Positions 35,772 through 44,712 of a stretch of 64,000 nucleotides of DNA are shown here, in pieces. A program made the position numbers and the translations under genes. Source of the DNA: Fibrobacterota bacterium (lineage in GTDB: Bacteria > Fibrobacterota > Chitinivibrionia > Chitinivibrionales > Chitinispirillaceae); contig JAEZKC010000006.1 of NCBI GenBank assembly GCA_023436205.1, positions 1-64,000 on the forward strand, read 5' to 3'. Numbering within the stretch: position 1 is the first letter of the stretch; each line of letters begins with the position of its first letter. The notes under the pieces were generated by a model that made no database searches, had not been told where the DNA came from, and worked only from the letters and a program-made list of their open reading frames with translations.

Positions 35772-36752
35772 TTACGGAACCAGCACCGTCGATTGTGCTG
35801 CCAACTTCCCTACATTAGCTCTATATACGTACATTCCTGGTGTAATTGCACCTATCGGAAACCCGATCGTATGTACTCCTGAAACAGCTACCTGTCTCTG
35901 TCCTGTAAAAACACTCCGACCAGAAACTGTCAGTAGCTGCAATCTAACATCTGATTGCTTTTCAATTGACAAGGTTATCTCCATTTTGCCGTTTCTGATA
36001 ACATGTTTGAGGACTGGTGATGATTCGACAATAGTAGCTGGCATTTTGACTGGTGTTGTTGCCGTATTGAAAAATGCCCAGTTATCAGCTTTCATGGCAT
36101 CCCAGAAAGCCTTGGCGGTTGCTGCACCGCCAGCATTAGTGCAGTGGATACCATCATTCGTATACTCGCTGTAATGTCCGGCCCATGTCGTCCGTAAATC
36201 AACCCAGAGAGGCTTAGGATCGGTGGTGGCATCCATGACTTGTTTGGCTACACTGGCCCAAATGTCCTGTCCCTTCTTCAGGTTGGCCCATTGGTTACCC
36301 TGCGGATCCGGATAGCACATCCAAATAAATGCTTTTACCCCACTTTTTCTCATTTCATCGATGTATTCTTCCATCGTTCTTTTAAGTTGTTGAATGATGG
36401 CGCAATTTACATCGCCTGCAGTGCAGTTATTAGACATCAGATCGATACCACCGCCATCGGTTACAACAAATTTCGGTTTGGGATTCGCATTTTTAAATTG
36501 ATTCAATATCGTGGCGATAGGCACACCAGACACAGCAACCTGATTGAAACTTTCGTTTTGAGGAAGAACACCGTCCTCTCTCGCTAGTCGTGAAAGCTCT
36601 GAACAGATATTTGATGCGGCGAAAAAGGATTCTCCGTTACACAATAAATCAACCCCTCTGAGAGTGGGCTGAGCGTTCACCCGGATGCCCAAACCGAACA
36701 CAAATGTGGTAACAATCAGCAGTTTCAGAAAACAACAGTGGATGCGACACAT
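35772..36752 (-). CDS. Secreted SGNH-type esterase with sorting-like C-terminus
   Basis: This 326-residue protein has a signal peptide (LLIVTTFVFGLGIRVNA). The SGNH hydrolase core shows block I as CNGESFF (about residue 38, catalytic Ser), block III as DGGGIDLM, and the Asp/His pair in NDGIHCTNAGG (about 215). A sorting-like C-terminal domain follows (about 245-326), ending AAQSTVLVP. It could be a deacetylase of pectin or xylan; the substrate is not shown. It lies 85 bases after regulator-lipoprotein cassette 3, same strand. AAAGGAGG precedes the ATG. Confidence 0.78.
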   Translation of the reverse strand: MCRIHCCFLKLLIVTTFVFGLGIRVNAQPTLRGVDLLCNGESFFAASNICSELSRLAREDGVLPQNESFNQVAVSGVPIATILNQFKNANPKPKFVVTDGGGIDLMSNNCTAGDVNCAIIQQLKRTMEEYIDEMRKSGVKAFIWMCYPDPQGNQWANLKKGQDIWASVAKQVMDATTDPKPLWVDLRTTWAGHYSEYTNDGIHCTNAGGAATAKAFWDAMKADNWAFFNTATTPVKMPATIVESSPVLKHVIRNGKMEITLSIEKQSDVRLQLLTVSGRSVFTGQRQVAVSGVHTIGFPIGAITPGMYVYRANVGKLAAQSTVLVP

Positions 36753-36837
36753 AAAATACCTCCTTTAAGAGATGTACACTACTTAGTTATTATGGAATAC
36801 CGGGCAAATGTCTCGGCCGAAGATCTTTATCCGGATT

Positions 36838-38481
36838 TTATCGCTGATTGAAAAAGAGTAACCGGTCATCGGTTCTCTGATTCATATAACAGAGCCTGAT
36901 CCAGTCCGGGCTTTTCACAACACTGCTGATCCTTACTTCATCGATTGAGCCTTTGAAATAACAGTAACCGTCCATTGTAGGAAATGTTACTGGTTGCAGA
37001 AACCTGCCGATCGACAAATCATTTGCGGTGTTCCTTGACAACCCCTGGGTCCAGTTATCTACCGTACTATCGACAAGAATCCCATTGCAATACAGCAGTT
37101 GGCTGTTACCCTGTCTTACCCCGGTTAGAAGTACCCAATTTTTGCTATCTGCCGGGAATATTGAGGTTTGCCAATTGACACTTGCACTAAAATTTACAAA
37201 TTCCCATGATGGCGAATTGGTAGGGAAATAGGTTAATCGCAAATAATACTGTTCATATCCTTTTGAAACAATACAATGTGATGTGTTATTAAAAGTATCA
37301 AGAAATGCCCATGCTGAAACTGTATAATAGCCGTCTTCGGAAAAATTCAATTTGCTGTCTGCCGTTTGCGGCATGGATATGTAATCGGCAGTTCCATTGA
37401 ATTTACCGCAAAATCCAATCATTCCCTCCTTTGTTGAGGGTCGGGCAGAATCTGGTGAAAAACCATGATATCTATTATTCGTTGCATCGAGAAAGCCAGA
37501 GGCATCTCCTAAATGCCAGACACCCTGAAAACCATCAGCGGTGTCGAACACTGCGCCACTATTTGAAGAACTTGCAGCCGCAGAATTCCCCCAGTACATT
37601 ATTATCGACTGTGTACTGTCATTACCATGAACTGTATCGACTTTAACCCAGATTGCAGCTTGTCGGGTAGTCACATCCCACTGTTCAATTTCGTGAGGAA
37701 GTGATTTACCATTCGTTGAAGTAAAGCGGATGTCTTCACCCATGCTTTTCGCCTGGGAAAAATCAAAAATATCACTTGTTAATCTTACCAGTACCGGAAA
37801 ATTGTATACCTCATTGTAGACACTCGCTCCAGAAGCACTGGTATTAAGAATTATCCTCTTGGATAATCTCCATGAAAAATTAAGCAGTGTAGTTGTGTCG
37901 GATGGCTTAACTAAGACATTTTGCCGCAGAGCTACGACATACCCACCATTTACTGTGTACCTGATTTCAGGTATGGTTCCTGCTGGAACTGAATCCAGCA
38001 CTATTTCACTGTCATGACTGGCAACTGGCAAAAAAATATCAGTTCCTGGAATACTGACAAATCCATCGGTATCACTGGAAAGAATTATCTTTACAGTTCC
38101 GGGTTCACTTAGTTGTTCGGAAGGGATAATTTCTTTGTCCCCGGAAATTCTCACGCCGGTAACTAGCATGCGGGTTCGTTGCGCAAGCTGCACAGCCTGA
38201 ATATTATACATACCTCGGGCTACTTTGAAAAACGAATAGCATCCCTGAGCGTCGGTGGTATCGATCATTGAATCTGGCAGTGTCATTGTGGACGGATCAT
38301 AGTCACCGGGAATCAGTTTGACTTGTGTATGTGAAGCCGGTTCACCATTCAAAAAAAGAACATGCCCGACGACCTCAATCTCAGACCCTCCTCCGCCCTG
38401 GTTGACTGGTGAAGATTGCATACAGGATACTGCAAGCGCAATCAGTATAGTAACAGCGCTCAAATATGGTCCTAACTTCAT
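36838..38481 (-). CDS. Lipoprotein with DUF2341 and LamG domains, cassette 3
   Basis: This 547-residue lipoprotein has a good lipobox, LAVSC (Cys at about 20). A carboxypeptidase-regulatory-like sandwich follows (about 33-105, DAQGCYSFFKVARGMYNI), then a second (about 120-200), DUF2341 (about 208-320, FPVLVRLTSDIFDFSQ, IIMYWGNSA) and LamG (about 320-535, GVWHLGDAS and YFKGSIDEVRIS). The tail LCYMNQRTDDRLLFFNQR is the shared one. It overlaps its regulator gene by ATGA. See the copies at 13240 and 23986. Confidence 0.86.
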   Translation of the reverse strand: MKLGPYLSAVTILIALAVSCMQSSPVNQGGGGSEIEVVGHVLFLNGEPASHTQVKLIPGDYDPSTMTLPDSMIDTTDAQGCYSFFKVARGMYNIQAVQLAQRTRMLVTGVRISGDKEIIPSEQLSEPGTVKIILSSDTDGFVSIPGTDIFLPVASHDSEIVLDSVPAGTIPEIRYTVNGGYVVALRQNVLVKPSDTTTLLNFSWRLSKRIILNTSASGASVYNEVYNFPVLVRLTSDIFDFSQAKSMGEDIRFTSTNGKSLPHEIEQWDVTTRQAAIWVKVDTVHGNDSTQSIIMYWGNSAAASSSNSGAVFDTADGFQGVWHLGDASGFLDATNNRYHGFSPDSARPSTKEGMIGFCGKFNGTADYISMPQTADSKLNFSEDGYYTVSAWAFLDTFNNTSHCIVSKGYEQYYLRLTYFPTNSPSWEFVNFSASVNWQTSIFPADSKNWVLLTGVRQGNSQLLYCNGILVDSTVDNWTQGLSRNTANDLSIGRFLQPVTFPTMDGYCYFKGSIDEVRISSVVKSPDWIRLCYMNQRTDDRLLFFNQR

Positions 38482-39308
38482 GATTGTTCCCCTTCGTATC
38501 GCTCTGTTAAGGGAAACAGTTGCATGTTGAATTGAAAAACTCTATCAGGGGTTATACAATTCTTGGCGATATCCATGATTTTTCGACGGCATTGTCGTAT
38601 TTCCTCCTGTATTTCATCAAATTCTTTCCCGGAAATGGAAAATGTGACAGCGGATAGATTTGTCTCTTTCAGCCCGGAGTTGACTGCCTGGGCAGCCAGC
38701 TTCATGGTATGGATGACAAAATTATTGAGAGTTAAGGACCTGATATCGTTTCCGGTACTGAGTAGTTCGTCAGTTCGGATGTATTGCCCTTTTCCGTTCT
38801 TTTTTACCAGGTTGAGTCCAATAAGAAGCTTAATCGCCTGTAAAACTTGTCTTTCTGAAATGGACGGAATTATACATTTCCCCAGAGTACTGAAACTTTT
38901 GTCAGTTAGAGGGAAAAATGCGAGAGCTTCACGTACTGCAGTATAGTACCATTTATCGTAAAACATGTAGTGGTTGGCATCAAGTACACGTACTGCCGAC
39001 TCTTTAAATGCCATCAGCTCCTCGAAAAAACGCTTCTTGCTCTCATGTTTCTTTGCCTGACAGAACAGGACCATGATCTGAAAGTAGTCTCGCTCTCTTT
39101 TGTTCATTTTCAGGGATTGTGTAAGTTTAATAGCTGCATTAGTGGACAAGTTTCTTTCACCTTTGAGCATTTTTACGAAATTACCGGCATTGAGCCCACC
39201 CTGCATGGTCAATAACCTGTATGAGTAGCGGGGATTCTTACTTTTGCGATCCTTGTAGTAATCAGTCAGATATTTACGGAAATCAGTATAGTCAAAGATG
39301 TTTATCAT
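38478..39308 (-). CDS. TIGR02147/DUF4423 family regulator, cassette 3
   Basis: This 276-residue paralogue starts MINIFDYTDFRKYLTDYYKD. The HTH-like part lies at about residues 30-65 (GGLNAGNFVKMLKGERNL), then YFQIMVLFCQAK and the end FQFNMQLFPL. It is transcribed ahead of the lipoprotein, with a 4-base overlap, and the SGNH esterase follows; the three may be one operon. About 95 bases upstream is an inverted repeat ACACATT-N10-AATGTGT (near 39404-39427). Confidence 0.86.
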   Translation of the reverse strand: MINIFDYTDFRKYLTDYYKDRKSKNPRYSYRLLTMQGGLNAGNFVKMLKGERNLSTNAAIKLTQSLKMNKRERDYFQIMVLFCQAKKHESKKRFFEELMAFKESAVRVLDANHYMFYDKWYYTAVREALAFFPLTDKSFSTLGKCIIPSISERQVLQAIKLLIGLNLVKKNGKGQYIRTDELLSTGNDIRSLTLNNFVIHTMKLAAQAVNSGLKETNLSAVTFSISGKEFDEIQEEIRQCRRKIMDIAKNCITPDRVFQFNMQLFPLTERYEGEQS

Positions 39309-39965
39309 AGCCCAGCTTCTTTAAAAGGTACGTGAAAACCAATATACTCAAAAAAAGATAACTTATAATGACTATTTTTACTGCTGAGCATTAAAATGAA
39401 AACACATTTTTCTGTAATAATGTGTATAAGGCATTGGTTTATCGTTCATTATGATTGTTTTTGCCTTGTAATATTTGTTCGGTTTCAATTCATTTTGACA
39501 ACACTTTTTTAATTTGTATCTCTGGATTCAAAATTTTACTTGGGTTGCAGCAACTACACGTCTATCAATATGAGAAAATCAATATTCAAGAATGTCGAAG
39601 CTTGAACAGATAGTTAATGGTAGAGACAGAATGGAATTTTAGCTGGTTCCTCTGACACCCCCGCCCAAGCAGGGAAAGAGAGTGGGATGAGAGCGTAAAT
39701 GTTTGGCGGCGCAGAGTATCTGTGATATGTATGGAATTGTTGCTGTCGTTTGTGTTTACGGAATTGTGCAAGGAGAGTTATTAAGTTTCTTGAAAGTTAG
39801 AAAAGGCCATCTGCGTTTGATTTCACGTGTGTTATACCCAGGGCTGTATCATTGACGACACTATGCACTCGAAACTTCTGAGCTATAGTGGAAGATTCGT
39901 GTGCTGACTCTGTCACATGGCGGGTACATTAGGACAATTAAGAATGGCCTGCAACCACCATTAAT
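39309..39965. other. Gene-free stretch between cassette 3 and hisG
   Basis: The half next to the regulator is AT-rich and should contain its promoter, with the inverted repeat near 39404-39427. The rest has no ORF with a ribosome site or recognisable product. Confidence 0.55.
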
Positions 39966-40808
39966 TCAGATACGTGCACTCTCTATCGCAGTGAGCAAAA
40001 TCCCCTTACAGCCAAGATTTGAAAGTTTGTCCATCACCAGGTTTGATTCGGTTTTTTTGACCATCGCCTTGACTGCGAACCACTCTTTATCGTAGAGGGG
40101 GCTGACCGTGGGGGAGGAGAGCCCCGGGGTAATGGCGCACGCTTTCTCAAGAAGACTGGCCGGAACATCATATTCAATCATCATCCAGCTCATTGCAACA
40201 AGTTTACCTTCAAGACGTTTACGCAGTGTAATTATATCTGGAAGTGATCCTCTGCCTGGATGTGCAAAGAGTGCTGCCTGTGAGCTGAACAGCGGTTCAC
40301 CCAAAATGCGCAGCCCCGCCTGCCTGAGTGTGGTTCCGGTTTCAACTACATCAACCACGGCATCTGCCACGCCCAGACTAACACTGATCTCGACCGCTCC
40401 AGTAAGGGTTATTATTTCAGGGCAGGGGGAGCCGAAGTGCTTCTGCACAATTGCTGGATAGCTGGTGGCGATGCGCTTGCCGCGGAGCTGCTCAAGTGAG
40501 TTGATGTCAGATTTTTCTGGAACTGCGGCGAAATGCCTGGACTTTCCAAAACCCAGATCGAGGATTTTCTCACAGAGTGAACCGGCTTCGGCTTCAAAGT
40601 CAATTCCGGTCACGCCCACATCGATTATACCTTTGCCCACATACATGGGAATGTCATCGGGACGCAGGAAGAAAAACTCCACGCCGTTCTCAGGATCGGA
40701 ACTGGAGAGAGTTTTTTGACTTTTGGATATTTTATATCCGCATGCTTTGAACAGATCCATGGCTGGCTCAAAGAGCATACCCTTGTTTGGCAGCGCTATC
40801 TTAATCAT
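39966..40808 (-). CDS. hisG: ATP phosphoribosyltransferase
   Basis: This 280-residue enzyme catalyses the first step of histidine synthesis. The start IKIALPNKGML, the phosphate-binding region GADAVVDVVETGTTL-like (here VADAVVDVVETGTTL, about residue 150) and a C-terminal regulatory ACT-like domain (about 210-280) mark the long, hexameric form. It overlaps hisE by four bases. The fragment at 35463 is a copy of its last 40 or so codons. Confidence 0.93.
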   Translation of the reverse strand: MIKIALPNKGMLFEPAMDLFKACGYKISKSQKTLSSSDPENGVEFFFLRPDDIPMYVGKGIIDVGVTGIDFEAEAGSLCEKILDLGFGKSRHFAAVPEKSDINSLEQLRGKRIATSYPAIVQKHFGSPCPEIITLTGAVEISVSLGVADAVVDVVETGTTLRQAGLRILGEPLFSSQAALFAHPGRGSLPDIITLRKRLEGKLVAMSWMMIEYDVPASLLEKACAITPGLSSPTVSPLYDKEWFAVKAMVKKTESNLVMDKLSNLGCKGILLTAIESARI

Positions 40809-41065
40809 AGTTTGTTGTAAACCTCATCTAGTGAAATGTTCTTTTCAGCCATCATAACCGCCACGTAATAGAGTACCTGCGAGAGCTCAAGCGCCAGGTC
40901 GTCACTGGTCTCGTATCTTGCGGCCATCCAGGATTCAGCCGCCTCCTCCACCAGCTTTTTGCCGATGGCATGGGTGCCCTTCTTGAAGAGTTCTGTGGTG
41001 GATTTGCCTTCAGGCATTTCCAGCTTGCGCTTACAGGTAAGCTCTACTATTTCTTCAAACGTCAT
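40805..41065 (-). CDS. hisE: Phosphoribosyl-ATP pyrophosphatase
   Basis: This 86-residue protein of the MazG-like all-alpha type hydrolyses phosphoribosyl-ATP, the second step of histidine synthesis. Metal-binding Glu residues lie in KLVEEAAESWMAA and the end DLALELSQVLYYVAV. I chose the ATG at 41065 after GGAAAGG; an upstream ATG at 41116 would overlap the ArsG-like gene. It directly follows that gene, so histidine genes may be transcribed from the arsenic operon. Confidence 0.9.
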   Translation of the reverse strand: MTFEEIVELTCKRKLEMPEGKSTTELFKKGTHAIGKKLVEEAAESWMAARYETSDDLALELSQVLYYVAVMMAEKNISLDEVYNKL

Positions 41066-41102
41066 AGAGTATCCTTTCCGGATGCCAGACTTGACTGGTA
41101 TA

Positions 41103-41792
41103 TCAGAGTAGCCCAAATGTATGGCTCAGTGTAAGATATATCCCTACTCCGATAAAAACAACCGCTGTAATACGCCGTACCCACAGTTCAATAACGGTGA
41201 TTTTATTAAATACCTTGCCCACCGATTTAAGGCTTACCGCCATGACAACGGCAAAAGCAATTACCGGGAGCGCTGTGCCGATTCCATAGAGAGTTGGCAT
41301 GACCAGCTTCGAGCCGTGATTGACCGATAAGGGTATCAGTCCGCCGAAGAAAAGTGCCGCTGAAACGGGGCAGAAGGTCAGAGCGAAGAGAAAACCCAGG
41401 AATGATGCTCCCCACAGCCCGCTTTTGTCCACCTTGCTCTGCAGAGACTTTGAGATGCCGCCTCCGCCTTTATTGAAGGAAATGATATCAAAAAGCACAA
41501 GCGCCACCAAGATAAGTATGGGACCCAGTGCCATGTTCATGTACTTTTGCAGGTACATGGAGAGTGCGGGAACGGACAGCAGACTTGTGGTGACCACTGC
41601 GCCCACTAACAGGTAGGTAAGTGTACGTCCTGCGGTGTAGAGCAGACCGGAGAGCAGAACTGCTCCGGTCTTTTCTGTGCGTCTGCCCACATAGGAAATG
41701 GCTGCAATGTTGGTGGCCAGAGGACATGGGGAGATGGAGGTAAGGATCCCCAGCCACAGAGCCATGCCGACGTCAAAAAAATAGCCTTCCAT
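41103..41792 (-). CDS. ArsG-like transporter of the CcdA/DsbD superfamily
   Basis: This 229-residue protein has about six membrane segments with a Cys pair typical of CcdA-like carriers: SISPCPLATNIAAIS (about residue 22) and LTFCPVSAALFFGG (about 140). In Shewanella, ArsG with ArsE and ArsF gives resistance to nitro- and amino-aromatic arsenicals by efflux. Here it follows the ArsF-like gene by two bases. Alternative: a cytochrome c-type electron carrier to periplasmic partners such as ArsF. Confidence 0.75.
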   Translation of the reverse strand: MEGYFFDVGMALWLGILTSISPCPLATNIAAISYVGRRTEKTGAVLLSGLLYTAGRTLTYLLVGAVVTTSLLSVPALSMYLQKYMNMALGPILILVALVLFDIISFNKGGGGISKSLQSKVDKSGLWGASFLGFLFALTFCPVSAALFFGGLIPLSVNHGSKLVMPTLYGIGTALPVIAFAVVMAVSLKSVGKVFNKITVIELWVRRITAVVFIGVGIYLTLSHTFGLL

Positions 41793-41794
41793 TT

Positions 41795-42325
41795 CTATCC
41801 CTTCAAATAGCTTTCTACTTCTGTTTTTATATAGTCTTCGAACTTATTCTGATCTTTCAGAAGCATCCAGACCTGTTCCAGATTCTTCCAGCGCAGCTCT
41901 TTTCCATCTCTGCCATCAGATACAATCACTGATTTCGTGTATAGTTTGTAATCCTGTATAAAATGTTTGTTCTGCTCTTCATCGATGTTAAGGGTCTTGA
42001 TGAGAATTCTGCCGTCCTTAATTTGCTGAGTAAAATTTTTCTCTACTGCTGCTTTTGTGTATTCCTCAATGAGTACACAGGAACGGCAGCGCATGGTTGT
42101 ATAGAAATAATATATCGTGGTGACAGTATTTTCATTAGTACTCTTATCGGAAACGTTCTGTGCAGTAGCTTTTGAAACAGTGTCTGCAGTTGCTGCTTTT
42201 GTCGGCTGAGGTTTTTTGCTGCCCTGCTTTTCCGAACTTTGACATGAGACGACGACTCCTGTCAAAGCGATTACTGCAAAAAATGCAACAGCCTTCTTTT
42301 TATTGAAAATAGAGCCAAGATTCAC
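41795..42325 (-). CDS. ArsF-like thioredoxin-fold lipoprotein
   Basis: This 176-residue protein starts with a lipoprotein signal (lipobox VVVSC, Cys at about 28), a Lys/Thr-rich linker and a thioredoxin-like domain with FYTTMRCRSC (about residue 82), the redox motif. It belongs to the ArsF-type proteins of aromatic arsenical resistance. A GTG start is chosen because AGGAGG lies six bases before it; the longer frame begins inside the upstream gene. It probably works with the ArsG-like carrier in the membrane. Confidence 0.75.
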   Translation of the reverse strand: MNLGSIFNKKKAVAFFAVIALTGVVVSCQSSEKQGSKKPQPTKAATADTVSKATAQNVSDKSTNENTVTTIYYFYTTMRCRSCVLIEEYTKAAVEKNFTQQIKDGRILIKTLNIDEEQNKHFIQDYKLYTKSVIVSDGRDGKELRWKNLEQVWMLLKDQNKFEDYIKTEVESYLKG

Positions 42326-42326
42326 T

Positions 42327-42722
42327 TTATACCTCCTGTAAGTTTTCATTTTTGTTGATGGATAATGCAATACGTCCCAGAGACACCACTTTTTCGATAG
42401 ATTCCTCTGTGGCTGGAGTGTTTCCTTTCTCCATACCCAGGTCGGTTGTACGTATGTACTCGAAATCAGTAATTCCATATTTTTCCAAAAGCTTTTTAGT
42501 GCAGTCGACAGAACAGCCGTCTATGGCCAGCACTTTCGAGGCTCCCTTTGTTTTCTGGATAAAGCTGTCGAGGCCTGCACCTATTCCGGCAAGGCAGAAA
42601 AGACTTCCGACACCCTCTTTATGCAGTTTTCTTGCTGCTCTGTCAGCCACTTCTCCGACATCAGCGGCACCGGCACAGGAAAAAATAAGTTTCGGGGCTT
42701 GATTGCATTCACATCCGCTCAT
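42327..42722 (-). CDS. DGC-domain putative metal-binding protein
   Basis: This 131-residue protein is of the DGC family, named for its Asp-Gly-Cys motif, here AIDGCSVDCTKKLLEKYG (about residue 68). Other Cys are in MSGCECN and FSCAGAAD. The function is not established; a Zn or other metal site is likely from the Cys. It is in the arsenic-type operon between the thioredoxin-like and ArsF-like genes. Confidence 0.8.
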   Translation of the reverse strand: MSGCECNQAPKLIFSCAGAADVGEVADRAARKLHKEGVGSLFCLAGIGAGLDSFIQKTKGASKVLAIDGCSVDCTKKLLEKYGITDFEYIRTTDLGMEKGNTPATEESIEKVVSLGRIALSINKNENLQEV

Positions 42723-42747
42723 AAGTTTGTCCTTTTTTAGAAGTCGG

Positions 42748-42981
42748 TTAGGAGAGAAACGCTTTTATTTCATCCGGTTTGGGTAATTTACCGCTTGTTT
42801 TAACTTCGCCATCTACTACCAATGCTGGAGTCATCATAACGCCGAAATCCATAATCTCATTGATATCTGTTACCTTAATCAATTCATACTCCATACCCAT
42901 TGACTTGGCTACTTCATCGGCAATTTCAGCCAACTTTTTACATTTTGGACATCCGGTGCCAAGTACCTGAATCTTTTTCAT
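42748..42981 (-). CDS. Small thioredoxin-like redox protein
   Basis: This 77-residue protein has the CxxC motif in GTGCPKCKKLA (about residues 9-12) and a thioredoxin fold (MMTPALVVDGEVK with the cis-Pro). It belongs to the redox-active disulfide protein 2 family, often encoded beside DUF318 permeases, as here. The ATG at 42981 after AAAGGA is chosen; an upstream in-frame extension is unlikely. Confidence 0.88.
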   Translation of the reverse strand: MKKIQVLGTGCPKCKKLAEIADEVAKSMGMEYELIKVTDINEIMDFGVMMTPALVVDGEVKTSGKLPKPDEIKAFLS

Positions 42982-43000
42982 TATGAATTCCTTTCTGTTT

Positions 43001-44320
43001 TTATCCGAAGATTGTACCGTACAGCACACCTGATATGGTTGCCATGATTATAACAAGTACAACGAATGTCGCTGTTTTTTTCCATCCCATAACACCATTG
43101 AGAACCAGCATGCTGGGAAGCGACAGCGCGGGTCCGGCCAGAAGTAGCGCCAGTGCCGGCCCTTTTCCCATACCACTGCCCATGAGTCCCTGAAGAATAG
43201 GAACTTCTGTGAGGGTTGCGAAATACATGAATGCCCCGGCAATTGAAGCAAAAAAATTAGCCCGAAGAGAGTTGCCTCCTACTGCGGCACTAACCCATTG
43301 AGAAGGAATAATGCCCTCATGTCCTACTCGTCCAAGGAGAAATCCTGCAATAAGGACTCCGAAAAGAAGCAGTGGCAGAATCTGCTTTGCAAATTCCCAT
43401 GTTGATGAGAACCAGTCGCCAATCTCTCCTTTATCGATGCTGGTGACCGCCGAAAACCCTATTGATGCAGCAGCGAAGGCCGCAACCGGTTGAAATTCTG
43501 ATGAGAGAAAGCGGGGTGCGAAAAACGCCACAACTGCAGCAGGAACGGCGGCCAGTGCGATTTTCCACCACTGAAGTTTGAACCATCCAATGAGTATCAC
43601 TGAAAAAATCAATGCAAACAGAGTTGTGACTACCCATTTGCTGCTGTAAACAGAATGCCAAATCCCATGTTCCTGCATCGGTTTGCCCCAGTTGGCAAAT
43701 ACCAGTATGGCGACCATCACGAAAAAGTAGGCGGCGGTTTTCCAAAGGGGGCGAGCGGCTTCTTCCTGCGGCATGGCCTTCAGTTTTGCAGCCTTGACAG
43801 CTTCCTCTTTGCGGTATATAAAGTGCATACACAAACCTATTACAATACTGAAAACAACTGCTCCAACTGCTCGTGCAATCCCCATCTCCAGTCCAAGGAT
43901 TCGGGCGGTAAGGATAATTGCCAGCACATTTATGGCAGGCCCGGCATAGAGAAAAGCCGTCGCGGCTCCGATACCTGCCCCCATACGGTAAATACCTGCA
44001 AATAGAGGCAGAATGGTGCAGGAACAAACAGCCAGAACTGATCCGGAAACAGAGGCAACCGCATAGGCCAGCACCTTATTGGCTCCTGCTCCCAGATATT
44101 TCATTACCGATGACTGGCTTACAAAAACTCCAATCGCCCCAGCTATGAAAAAGGCTGGGACCAGGCATAAAAGAACATGTTCTCGGGCATACCATTTCAC
44201 CAGGTGAAGAGACTCATATACCGCATTGTCAAACCTTGGTATGCCCACAGGCAGGAAAAAAAGTCCAAGGAAAACTGCTGCAATAATCAGTAACGGCTTA
44301 TACTCTTTATTCCATTCCAT
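43001..44320 (-). CDS. DUF318/ArsP-like permease
   Basis: This 439-residue membrane protein has about ten segments. The family motif is AVCSCTILPLFAGIYRMGAG (about residues 97-116) followed by FLYAGPAINVLAI. Proteins of this family (PF03773) include ArsP, which exports trivalent organoarsenicals. It follows an ArsR gene and precedes redox proteins, which fits organoarsenical or metal efflux. The substrate is not proved by the sequence. Confidence 0.82.
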   Translation of the reverse strand: MEWNKEYKPLLIIAAVFLGLFFLPVGIPRFDNAVYESLHLVKWYAREHVLLCLVPAFFIAGAIGVFVSQSSVMKYLGAGANKVLAYAVASVSGSVLAVCSCTILPLFAGIYRMGAGIGAATAFLYAGPAINVLAIILTARILGLEMGIARAVGAVVFSIVIGLCMHFIYRKEEAVKAAKLKAMPQEEAARPLWKTAAYFFVMVAILVFANWGKPMQEHGIWHSVYSSKWVVTTLFALIFSVILIGWFKLQWWKIALAAVPAAVVAFFAPRFLSSEFQPVAAFAAASIGFSAVTSIDKGEIGDWFSSTWEFAKQILPLLLFGVLIAGFLLGRVGHEGIIPSQWVSAAVGGNSLRANFFASIAGAFMYFATLTEVPILQGLMGSGMGKGPALALLLAGPALSLPSMLVLNGVMGWKKTATFVVLVIIMATISGVLYGTIFG

Positions 44321-44363
44321 TCTGTTGTCCTTTTTTTTAAGCAGTATTGCCCAGATTCCGATT

Positions 44364-44687
44364 TCAATTCATTATTGCAATCTGTTCTTTTAATCGTTCC
44401 TGGAGAACAGATTCTATGCATCCCAGGAATTTGAGAATACAGGGGACTTTAAGTGTGTAGTAGACAGAGAGTCCCCGTTTTTCATCGGAGACAATGCCGG
44501 CATTTTTTAATACCGAAAGATGCTTTGAAACCGTGGAAATGTCTGCTCCGATGGATTCCTTAAGTTCACAGACACAGCGCTCGCCCTTGGATAGTTCATC
44601 AATGATGAGCAAACGGCTGGGATGGGCCATTGCTTTGATTATTGTAGCTCTGGCCTCATATCTGGCCATTTGGGAGTTGATTTTCAT
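44364..44687 (-). CDS. ArsR-family regulator of the second operon
   Basis: This 107-residue winged-helix repressor carries the Cys pair ERCVCEL (about residues 37-39) and the recognition helix ADISTVSKHLSVLKNAGI. The ATG at 44687 after GAAAGG is chosen. The perfect inverted repeat at 44713-44736 just upstream is the likely operator. It probably controls the whole permease-thioredoxin-DGC-ArsF-ArsG run. Confidence 0.9.
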   Translation of the reverse strand: MKINSQMARYEARATIIKAMAHPSRLLIIDELSKGERCVCELKESIGADISTVSKHLSVLKNAGIVSDEKRGLSVYYTLKVPCILKFLGCIESVLQERLKEQIAIMN

Positions 44688-44712
44688 GTTGTAGTTACCT
44701 TTCGATGTTAGG

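Noticed and set aside
35644..36174. Plus-strand ORF of 176 residues
   Set aside because: It is opposite the SGNH esterase, whose signal peptide, catalytic motifs and ribosome site are clear.
39404..39427. ACACATT-N10-AATGTGT as a firm operator
   Set aside because: It occurs once in an AT-rich region and has no match before the other two regulator genes, so it is only mentioned in the regulator entry.
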